NCBI GenBank assembly: GCA_030427865.1
Contig: JAUICK010000012.1
Location: forward strand, 41,114-105,113
DNA from: Bacteroidia bacterium
GTDB lineage: Bacteria > Bacteroidota > Bacteroidia > Flavobacteriales > Flavobacteriaceae
Length of the DNA stretch: 64,000 nt
Direction of reading: 5' to 3'
Shown: positions 19,201-25,917 of the stretch, piece after piece
Layout: each line of letters starts with the position of its first letter
Numbering within the stretch: position 1 is the stretch's first letter
Notes under the pieces: model-generated
Database searches by the model: none
Told to the model about the DNA's origin: nothing
What the model saw: only the letters and a program-made list of their open reading frames with translations
Program-made: the position numbers and the translations under genes

Positions 19201-19735
19201 AAAAGAAATTTATTTCCCTAAAACTGCCAATTGGTACAATTTTTATGTTGATGAAAAAATAGAAGGAGGTCAATCAAAAATCGTAAAAATCAAAGAAAAA
19301 TCGATTCCTACTTACGTAAGAAGTGGTGCTTTTATTTTGATGACAGACTTGGTTCAGACAACAGATGCTTATAAAGCAGATAATTTAGAATTACATTATT
19401 ATTTTGATGCTTCTGTAAAAGAAAGTGAAAGAACCTTTTATAATGATGATGGTGTTACTGCAAATGCTTTCGAAAAAGGTAAGTATGAAATTTTAGAATT
19501 TGAAGCAGAATTGTCTAAGCGAATTTTAGAAATAGATTTTGAAGCCAAATTTGGAAAAAAATGGACTCCATCAGAAAAAGTAGTGACTTTAATTATTCAT
19601 AATATCAATTGGAAACCAAGAAAAATTAGAGTAGGTAAAAAAAGGGTAAGAATATCACCAGAAAATAATGTTTTAAAAATTCCAGTAAAATGGAATCCAA
19701 AGAAAGAATTAAAAATAAAAATATCAACTAAATAA
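16253..19735 (+). CDS. Multidomain esterase-GH31 alpha-glucosidase fusion with N-terminal starch-binding-like module
   Basis: 1160 residues, much longer than a usual GH31. Domain order: signal peptide (1-18, ends SSSAQ); a CBM20/CBM48-like beta-sandwich (about 20-112, IYVSGDFEGW ... LFKFTLGSWKTAE); an esterase D-like domain (about 125-385, YPVVYMHDAQNIFDE, nucleophile Ser266 in GSSMGG, His in PNGKHNEELW); then GH31 (about 400-1160). GH31 catalytic residues are visible: nucleophile Asp767 in WGDLGEPE and acid/base Asp838 in WSGDVNRTW. It is probably periplasmic. GH31 removes glucose from maltodextrin ends. The reading frame is continuous through both catalytic domains, so this is a true fusion. 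It lies 9 bases before the next GH13 gene. Confidence 0.9.
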   Translation: MKKLFFLIFIFYSLSSSAQVTIVVNELPKDTPKGASIYVSGDFEGWTGGNEKYILEKKNDFYSITLPKKDVSILFKFTLGSWKTAESNKVGESLDNRSHTFTKKHDTVYYKIQGWSHLFDAKKMPTISKNVSILDKEFYIPQLNRKRRIWMYLPPDYQVSNESYPVVYMHDAQNIFDETTAYSGEWNVDETLDKLFKEKNLKLIVVGIDNGGKKRLDEYAPWKNDKYGGGEGDAYVDFISNTLKPYIDANYKTLKNKENTGIIGSSMGGLISHYAALKYPNIFGKIGVYSPSFWFSPKVKEFTKKYGNINNTKMYFLVGDKESVKKGSNQKSEMVSELNTVIAILKNQNFPLENIKSKIVPNGKHNEELWRTNFEETILWLFKENIKERTFVDANFSDNTLKINVSDGTYKIHFYDSKIIENTFVPKGEKELKNSHAVVLSEKYKDVKFDENETEINFLSDKIAVKITKKPFHISYWKNGEQLTSEKNGYQKTNDFETITLSLTDDEVLYGTGARALGMNRRGNRLRLYNRAHYGYETTSKLMNFTIPLVVSSKKYMVHFDNAPIGYLDLDSKKDNSLTYETISGRKTYQIIAGDSWEDLIDNYTHLTGKQPLPPRWALGNFSSRFGYHSQKETEQTIAKFKEEQIPVDAVILDLYWFGKTLKGTMGNLEVYKDSFPDMKQMVANLKNKGVKTVLITEPFIVDKSKKWQEANQKEVLAKDTLGNSAKYNFYFGSTSIVDIYKKEGKSWFWNIYKDILDLGVKGLWGDLGEPEVLPSWVSFGENKKFKADEIHNIYGHDWARLIFEGYQKEYPNERPFILMRAGFSGSQRFGMIPWSGDVNRTWGGLQSQPEISLQMGMQGLGYMHSDLGGFAGANLNDNLYVRWLQYGVFQPIYRPHAQEDVASEPVFRSKKAKKLAKKAIELRYKLLPYNYNLAFENNQKGTPLMRPIFFEEEDDKLMSNSETYLWGKDFLITPILKDSVKTKEIYFPKTANWYNFYVDEKIEGGQSKIVKIKEKSIPTYVRSGAFILMTDLVQTTDAYKADNLELHYYFDASVKESERTFYNDDGVTANAFEKGKYEILEFEAELSKRILEIDFEAKFGKKWTPSEKVVTLIIHNINWKPRKIRVGKKRVRISPENNVLKIPVKWNPKKELKIKISTK

Positions 19736-19744
19736 TTAGCAATT

Positions 19745-21616
19745 ATGAAAAAAATACAAAGCATTTTAATAGTATTTATTTTAGTTCTAATTAGTTGTAC
19801 ATCAACAAAAAAGGAAGAAAAGATAACAATGCAAGAGAATAGGAAAGGTAAACTTGTTGTTTATCAGGTTTTTACACGTTTGTTTGGTAATACAAATACT
19901 ACTAACAAACCTTGGGGAACTATAGAAGAAAATGGTGTTGGAAAATTTAATGATTTTACAGACAAAGCATTAACAGAAATTAAAAATTTAGGAGTTACAC
20001 ACATTTGGTATACAGGTGTTCCACATCATGATGTAATTCGTGATTACACAAAATATGGTATTTCTAATGACGATCCAGATGTGGTAAAAGGTAGAGCAGG
20101 ATCTCCTTACGCAGTAAAAGATTATTACAATGTAAATCCAGATTTGGCTGAAAATGTAGCAAACAGACTGCAAGAATTTGAGGCGTTAATTAAACGTTCT
20201 CATAAGAATGATTTAAAAGTGATTATAGACATTGTTCCAAATCACGTTGCAAGAAATTACCAAAGTTTATCAAACCCTGAAGGAACCAAAGATTTTGGTG
20301 CAGATGATGATACATCTGTAGAATACCATGTTAATAATAATTTTTATTATGTACCAAATAAAGCATTTGAAGTTCCAGACTTTTTAAATGGATACAAACC
20401 TTTAGGTGGAGAAAATCATCCACTTTCTGATGGTAAATTTGATGAAAACCCAGCAAAATGGACAGGTAATGGAGCTCGTTCTCCAAAACCAAGTTTATAC
20501 GATTGGTACGAAACTGTAAAGGTAAATTATGGAGTTTCTCCTGATGGTAAAAAAGATTTTGATGAATTACCTGATGGATTTAAAAATGAAAATTATAAAA
20601 AGCATTTTGCTTTTTGGAAAGATAAAACTGTACCTAATTCTTGGATAAAATTCAGAGATATTGCTTTGTATTGGATAGCAAAAGGAGTAGATGGATTTAG
20701 ATATGATATGGCAGAAATGGTGCCAGTAGAATTTTGGAGTTACTTAAACTCTTCCATTAAAATGAAAAACCCAAATGCATTCTTATTGGCAGAAGTGTAT
20801 AACCCGAGTTTGTATAGAGCGTATATTAAAAAAGGAAAAATGGATTATTTATATGATAAAGTACAGTTGTATGATACCATAAAACACGTAATGCAAGGTC
20901 ATGGTTTAACAGATAATATTCCTCCAATTCAAGAAGATTTAAAAGATATAGAACACAATATGTTACATTTCTTAGAAAATCATGATGAGCAAAGAATTGC
21001 GAGCCCAGAATTTGCAGGAGATGCAAACAAAGCAAAACCAGCAATGGTGGTTTCTGCAACCATTTCTACTGCACCAACAATGATTTATTTTGGACAAGAA
21101 TTTGGAGAAGATGGTTCCGAAAATGCAGGATTTGGAAGCCCATCAAGAACCTCTATTTTCGATTATGTGGGTGTGCCAACATTACAAAGATGGGTAAATA
21201 ACAAGAAATTTGATGGAGGAAAATCTACCAAAGAAGAACTTGATTTAAGAGATTTCTACAAACGCTTGCTAAACTTTACCATATCTTCGGATGCTTTAAT
21301 GGGTAAATATGCTGATATTCATCAATATAACAGAGAAAATACAGAAAACTATACCAGTAAAATTTTGTCTTTTGTTCGTTTTTCTGATGATGAAAAATTG
21401 GTGGTAATTTCTAATTTTGATGCCAATAGGTCTTATAAATTTGAGTTAAAAATTCCATCAGAAATCATCAAAAAATGGAGTTTAAAAGATGGAGAATACC
21501 AAGTTAAAGACCAGTTGTTTGGTAACTATTCATCAACTTTAATGGTAAAAGATAATCAAGCAAGAGTAAGAATAGATATTAAACCATTACAATCGTTTAT
21601 TTTAAAAGTAGAATAA
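19745..21616 (+). CDS. GH13 alpha-amylase-type lipoprotein
   Basis: 623 residues with lipobox LVLISC (Cys18). The GH13 triad is visible: nucleophile Asp321 in GFRYDMAEM, acid Glu350 in LLAEVYNP and Asp414 in FLENHDEQR; also DIVPNHVARNY for the conserved barrel strand 3 Asp-His region. The C-terminal beta domain ends in ...LQSFILKVE. It would cut internal alpha-1,4 bonds in starch or maltodextrin in the periplasm or on the cell surface. It could be the SusG-like surface amylase of this locus, but there is no clear inserted CBM58, so that assignment stays open. Confidence 0.9.
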   Translation: MKKIQSILIVFILVLISCTSTKKEEKITMQENRKGKLVVYQVFTRLFGNTNTTNKPWGTIEENGVGKFNDFTDKALTEIKNLGVTHIWYTGVPHHDVIRDYTKYGISNDDPDVVKGRAGSPYAVKDYYNVNPDLAENVANRLQEFEALIKRSHKNDLKVIIDIVPNHVARNYQSLSNPEGTKDFGADDDTSVEYHVNNNFYYVPNKAFEVPDFLNGYKPLGGENHPLSDGKFDENPAKWTGNGARSPKPSLYDWYETVKVNYGVSPDGKKDFDELPDGFKNENYKKHFAFWKDKTVPNSWIKFRDIALYWIAKGVDGFRYDMAEMVPVEFWSYLNSSIKMKNPNAFLLAEVYNPSLYRAYIKKGKMDYLYDKVQLYDTIKHVMQGHGLTDNIPPIQEDLKDIEHNMLHFLENHDEQRIASPEFAGDANKAKPAMVVSATISTAPTMIYFGQEFGEDGSENAGFGSPSRTSIFDYVGVPTLQRWVNNKKFDGGKSTKEELDLRDFYKRLLNFTISSDALMGKYADIHQYNRENTENYTSKILSFVRFSDDEKLVVISNFDANRSYKFELKIPSEIIKKWSLKDGEYQVKDQLFGNYSSTLMVKDNQARVRIDIKPLQSFILKVE

Positions 21617-21624
21617 CTTAACAT

Positions 21625-21657
21625 AAACCTCCAAGGTTTTTAAAACCTTGGAGGTTT
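21625..21657. repeat. REP palindrome 5 with compensatory changes
   Basis: AAACCTCCAAGG in the left arm is matched by CCTTGGAGGTTT in the right arm. Compared with copies 1, 3 and 4, an A to C change is balanced by T to G in the other arm, so pairing is kept. It lies between two GH13 genes. Confidence 0.9.
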
Positions 21658-21674
21658 TAACTTAAAAAACACAA

Positions 21675-23324
21675 ATGAGAAAAATATTTTTTTACATCAC
21701 ACTATCAACAATAATAAGTTGTAAGCCAACATCTACAGAAAAAAAAGAGACCAAACCAACTGCTAAAAAAGAATTCGTTTGGGAGGGTGCAAACATTTAT
21801 TTTTTATTGACAGATAGATTCAATAATGGAGATAAAACCAATGATATCAACTTTAATAGAACCAAAAAAACAGGGAAATTACGTGGTTTTGAAGGTGGAG
21901 ATATCAAAGGAATTACCCAAAAGATAAAAGAAGGATATTTTACCAAATTAGGAATCAATGCTATATGGATGACGCCTATTGTTGAGCAAATTCACGATGG
22001 AACTGATGAAGGTACAGGACTTTCTTATGGTTTTCACGGATATTGGGCAAAAGATTGGACAAAAATTGACCCTAATTTTGGAACCAAAGAAGATTTAAAA
22101 GAATTGGTAGCTATTGCACACAAAAACGGTATCAGAATTTTGTTAGATGCAGTAATCAATCATACAGGACCAGTTACAGAAAAAGACCCTGTTTGGCCAA
22201 TTGATTGGGTAAGAACAGCACCTCAATGTATCTATAACAATTATGAAAATACAGTTTCTTGTACCTTGGTTAAGAACTTACCAGATATTAAAACCGAAAG
22301 CAATGAAAATGTAGAGTTGCCTCCACAATTGGTTGCAAAATGGAAAGCAGAAGGTAGATATGAACAAGAACTCAAAGAATTGGATGCATTTTTTAAAAGA
22401 ACTGGATATCCAAAAGCACCACGTTTTTACATTATAAAATGGTTGACAGATTATATTACTGAATTCGGAATTGATGGTTACAGGGTTGATACAGTGAAAC
22501 ATACAGAAGAATCTGTTTGGCAAGAATTTAAAGTTGAATGTGATGTTGCTTTTGAACAATACAAGAAAAATAATCCAGATAAGGTGTTGGATAAAAATGA
22601 TTTTTATTTGGTAGGGGAAGTCTATAATTATGCAATTTCTCACGGAAAAGCGTTTGATTTTGGCGATAAAAAAGTCAACTATTTTGACAAAGCTTTTAAC
22701 AGTCTTATCAATTTTGAAATCAAATGGAACGCAAAACAAATGGCAGAAAAAGATGTTTTTCACAAATACGATTCATTGCTTAATACCAATTTAAAAGGCT
22801 ATGGAGTTTTAAATTATATGACTTCTCACGATGATGGAAATCCTTTTGACAAAGAACGAAAAATGCCTTATAAAACTGCGACTATGCTGTTGTTAACTCC
22901 AGGAACTTCTCAGGTTTATTATGGTGATGAATCTGCAAGAGATTTAACCATTGAAGGTACAATTGGTGATGCAACTTTACGTTCTTTTATGAATTGGGAT
23001 GATATCACAAATAAAAAAGAAACACAAAACATATTAAACCATTGGCAAAAATTAGGGCAGTTTAGAGCAAATCATATGGCTGTTGGAGCTGGAAAACATC
23101 AATTGATTTCAGATGAAAATGGCTTGGTTTTTTCCAGAGTTAGAAATCACGATAAAATCATTGCAGGCATCAATTTACCAAAGGGCGAAAAGACGATTGA
23201 GGTATCCTCTATCTTTAAAAATGGCGAACAACTAAACGATTTTTATTCCAACCAAAAAGTTGAAGTAAAAGACGGAAAAGTTGTGATTAACTCTGAATTT
23301 GATATGGTTTTGTTAGAAAAATGA
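21675..23324 (+). CDS. GH13 alpha-amylase-type lipoprotein
   Basis: 549 residues with a lipoprotein leader (IISC, Cys16). Starts of the barrel are clear: NIYFLLTDRFNNGD, GINAIWMTPIVEQ, LLDAVINHTGP. The catalytic residues are Asp272 in GYRVDTVKH, Glu315 in LVGEVYNY and Asp386 in MTSHDDGNPF. A long insert before the nucleophile (PDIKTESNENVELPP onward) marks it as different from the two other GH13 proteins here, suggesting a different chain-length or branch preference. Its stop codon overlaps the GH97 start by four bases, so the two are probably translationally coupled. Confidence 0.9.
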   Translation: MRKIFFYITLSTIISCKPTSTEKKETKPTAKKEFVWEGANIYFLLTDRFNNGDKTNDINFNRTKKTGKLRGFEGGDIKGITQKIKEGYFTKLGINAIWMTPIVEQIHDGTDEGTGLSYGFHGYWAKDWTKIDPNFGTKEDLKELVAIAHKNGIRILLDAVINHTGPVTEKDPVWPIDWVRTAPQCIYNNYENTVSCTLVKNLPDIKTESNENVELPPQLVAKWKAEGRYEQELKELDAFFKRTGYPKAPRFYIIKWLTDYITEFGIDGYRVDTVKHTEESVWQEFKVECDVAFEQYKKNNPDKVLDKNDFYLVGEVYNYAISHGKAFDFGDKKVNYFDKAFNSLINFEIKWNAKQMAEKDVFHKYDSLLNTNLKGYGVLNYMTSHDDGNPFDKERKMPYKTATMLLLTPGTSQVYYGDESARDLTIEGTIGDATLRSFMNWDDITNKKETQNILNHWQKLGQFRANHMAVGAGKHQLISDENGLVFSRVRNHDKIIAGINLPKGEKTIEVSSIFKNGEQLNDFYSNQKVEVKDGKVVINSEFDMVLLEK

Positions 23325-25438
23325 TAGCTATGAAAAAAGGATTTTTAGTTTTAGTAATTAGTTGCTTAGGTTTTATTTCTTGTGAAGTAAAATCATCAGG
23401 AGTTGCATCACCAAATGAAAACATAAAAGTCAATTTTCATTTAAATGAAGTTGGAAAATTCTTTTACACCATTCATTATAAAAATAAAGCTATTATAGAT
23501 ACTTCTTATGTTGGGTTCGAATTTACAAATGCACCAGCATTCAACAAAGGTTTTATTGCAAAGGTTAGAAAACCTGAAGAGGTAAATGAAACTTGGCAAA
23601 TGCCTTGGGGAGAGCAATTGAATGTAGTAAATCATTACAAAGAAGTAAAAATAGAACTGCAAGAAAAAGAGAATTTACAACGTAAATTAAACCTGATTTT
23701 TAGAGTATATAATGATGGAGTAGGATTTAGATACGAGTTTCCAGAACAAGAAAATCTAAAAGAAATTTTTATCAAAGAAGAACATACAGAATTCAACTTA
23801 ACAGAAGATTATAAAACCTTCTGGATTCCTGGAGATTGGGACATTTACGAACATTTGTACAGTACAACTAAAATCTCAGAAATAGATGCCAAATCATACA
23901 TTTCTAAAACCAATTTAGCGCAGTCTTTTATTCCAGAAAATGCTGTAAATACACCTGTAACTTTGGTTGGTAAAGAGGGTGTTCATTTAAGTTTTCATGA
24001 AGCTGCTTTGGTAGATTATTCAGGAATGACTTTAAAAGTAGATACCAAAAATTTAGGTTTTAAAAGTAATTTGGTAGGCTCCAAAAATACAGCATATAAG
24101 GTAAAAAGAAGTGCTCCTTTTAAAACACCTTGGAGAACCATTCAAATTACTGACAATGCTCCAGATTTAATTCAATCTAACTTAATTGTCAATTTAAATG
24201 AGCCTAATAAATTAGGTGATGTTTCTTGGTTTAAACCAATGAAATATACTGGAGTTTGGTGGGAAATGCATTTAGGAAAATCTTCTTGGGATTATGGAAT
24301 GGAAATGGTGGATGGCAAATGGAAAGATACAGGAAAAGCGCATGGAAAACACGGAGCAACAACCCAAAATGTAAAACGCTTTATAGATTTTTCTGCAAAA
24401 AATAATATTGGAGGCGTTTTAGTTGAAGGCTGGAATACAGGTTGGGAACGTTGGATTGGTTTTGAAGATAGAGAAGGCGTTTTTGATTTTGTAACTCCAT
24501 ATCCAGATTATAATTTAGAGGAAGTTACTGCATATGCCAAAGAAAAAGGTGTAGAAATAATTATGCATCATGAAACATCAGCAGCAACACAAACCTATGA
24601 AAAACAGCAAGATACAGCCTATGCTTTGATGCAGAAATATGGAATGCATACTGTAAAATCGGGTTATGTGGGTAAGATTTTACCAAAAGGCGAATATCAT
24701 CATGGACAGTATATGGTAAATCAATATAACAATGCAGCTATAAAAGCAGCCAAATATCAAGTAGCTGTAAATGCACATGAGCCTATAAAAGCTACTGGTT
24801 TACGAAGAACTTATCCTAATATTATTTCAAGAGAAGGTTTACGTGGACAAGAGTTTAATGCGTGGTCAAGTGATGGAGGAAATCCTCCTGAGCATTTATC
24901 AATTGTAGCATTTACAAGAATGTTAGCGGGTCCAATAGATTTTACTCCAGGTATTTTTAACATCAAATTTGATGAATATAAAAAGGAAAATCAAGTAAAT
25001 ACAACATTAGCGCATCAATTAGCATTGTATGTGGTTATTTATAGTCCTGTGCTGATGGCAGCAGATTTGATAGAACATTATGAAGCAAACCTTAAACCTT
25101 TACAATTTATTAAAGATGTTGGCGTAGATTGGTCTGAAACAAGAGTTTTGAATGGTGAAATTGGTGATTTTGTGACTATCGCAAGAAAAGAACGTAAAAC
25201 AGAAAATTGGTTTTTAGGAAGTATTACTGATGAAAATGCAAGAGAAATTGAAATTGATTTTGGCTTTTTAGATGAAGACCAAGTATATAAAGCTAAAATT
25301 TATAAGGATGCTAAAAATGCACATTGGAATAAAAATCCTTTAGCAATAGAAATAGAAACTATAGAAGTCCAAAAAAAATCTAAATTAAAATTTAATTTAG
25401 CAGCAGGTGGAGGTTTAGCTATAAGTATTAAAAAGTAA
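23321..25438 (+). CDS. susB: GH97 inverting alpha-glucosidase lipoprotein (SusB-like)
   Basis: 705 residues from the ATG that overlaps the previous stop; Met4 (23330) is a close alternative, and a lipobox GFISC follows. Three Glu residues fit the calcium-binding inverting type typified by SusB: Glu418 (IMHHETSAA), Glu487 (AHEPIKATGL) and Glu511 (SREGLRGQE). Their spacing (69 and 24 residues) equals that remembered for SusB Glu439, Glu508 and Glu532, so an inverting alpha-glucosidase is the better reading than the retaining alpha-galactosidase type. It would release glucose from maltooligosaccharides in the periplasm. It ends the starch operon. Confidence 0.93.
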   Translation: MIAMKKGFLVLVISCLGFISCEVKSSGVASPNENIKVNFHLNEVGKFFYTIHYKNKAIIDTSYVGFEFTNAPAFNKGFIAKVRKPEEVNETWQMPWGEQLNVVNHYKEVKIELQEKENLQRKLNLIFRVYNDGVGFRYEFPEQENLKEIFIKEEHTEFNLTEDYKTFWIPGDWDIYEHLYSTTKISEIDAKSYISKTNLAQSFIPENAVNTPVTLVGKEGVHLSFHEAALVDYSGMTLKVDTKNLGFKSNLVGSKNTAYKVKRSAPFKTPWRTIQITDNAPDLIQSNLIVNLNEPNKLGDVSWFKPMKYTGVWWEMHLGKSSWDYGMEMVDGKWKDTGKAHGKHGATTQNVKRFIDFSAKNNIGGVLVEGWNTGWERWIGFEDREGVFDFVTPYPDYNLEEVTAYAKEKGVEIIMHHETSAATQTYEKQQDTAYALMQKYGMHTVKSGYVGKILPKGEYHHGQYMVNQYNNAAIKAAKYQVAVNAHEPIKATGLRRTYPNIISREGLRGQEFNAWSSDGGNPPEHLSIVAFTRMLAGPIDFTPGIFNIKFDEYKKENQVNTTLAHQLALYVVIYSPVLMAADLIEHYEANLKPLQFIKDVGVDWSETRVLNGEIGDFVTIARKERKTENWFLGSITDENAREIEIDFGFLDEDQVYKAKIYKDAKNAHWNKNPLAIEIETIEVQKKSKLKFNLAAGGGLAISIKK

Positions 25439-25444
25439 AATTTT

Positions 25445-25552
25445 TTAATCTTTACTTATTTTGTTAAACTCATTTATCATTAGATAAGCCCAAATAACTA
25501 CACATATACCAACAAAAACAGAAAAGTAGAATATTATATTATCTGCGCTCAC
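25445..25552 (-). CDS. Small membrane protein (35 aa), GTG start
   Basis: Translated by eye: a GTG at 25552-25550 opens 35 codons ending in TAA at 25447-25445. One hydrophobic helix (IIFYFSVFVGICVVIWAYLM) is followed by a polar tail (NEFNKISKD). The start overlaps the end of the 62-residue ORF upstream by 14 bases in another frame, as in coupled genes. I do not recognise a family. The overlap and the membrane character of both products support a real two-gene unit, but codon count is too low for certainty. Confidence 0.45.
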   Translation of the reverse strand: MSADNIIFYFSVFVGICVVIWAYLMINEFNKISKD

Positions 25553-25727
25553 GATTTATTAATTTAAGGTAAATCATTACTCCTAATAAAGTTGGAGCCC
25601 AAAGCCCGAGGAAAATTCCATGCAACCTGTCTCCGCTAAGAAAGAGGTATTCTGCAACAAGAACTATTAAAATACATAAAGCTAACATTAAGAAGTTAGC
25701 TGTACCTAATTTTTTTATAAAATTCAT
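25539..25727 (-). CDS. Small membrane protein (62 aa)
   Basis: 62 residues with two predicted membrane helices (about 9-29, ANFLMLALCILIVLVAEYLF; and 37-55, IFLGLWAPTLLGVMIYLKL) and a basic C-terminal tail (INRERR). It lies on the strand opposite to the flanking polysaccharide genes and shares the 25728-25917 intergenic region with the divergent laminarin regulator. No family recognised. It is unlikely to be a shadow, since no gene lies opposite it. Confidence 0.55.
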   Translation of the reverse strand: MNFIKKLGTANFLMLALCILIVLVAEYLFLSGDRLHGIFLGLWAPTLLGVMIYLKLINRERR

Positions 25728-25827
25728 ATACGATTTAAAATTTTAATAAAGTTACTAATTTTAAGTCAATAAAGTATATAACATGATAGTATTGATGATA
25801 AATTTTTATTTTTATAAATAAAAAAAA

Positions 25828-25844
25828 CTATACAATATGATACA
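25828..25844. promoter_or_regulatory. Possible binding site of the laminarin regulator before its own gene
   Basis: CTATACA at 25828-25834 is followed by TGATACA at 25838-25844. The first box is identical to those before three laminarin-locus units, though the spacing here is 10 instead of 11 bp. It could mean autoregulation. Confidence 0.35.
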
Positions 25845-25917
25845 ATAAAGTAATAATTTACTGATTTCACTATATTTTCCGTAATTTAGTAACCAAACAA
25901 TATTGTAATTTTGGTAT

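Noticed and set aside
12444..21657. Repeated palindromes considered as a CRISPR array or insertion-sequence ends
   Set aside because: They are far apart, separated by full genes, and self-complementary; the RAYT family explains them better.
22278..22763. 161-codon open frame on the minus strand
   Set aside because: It lies wholly opposite the well-supported GH13 gene and has a composition explained by the reverse complement of that gene; no motif seen.
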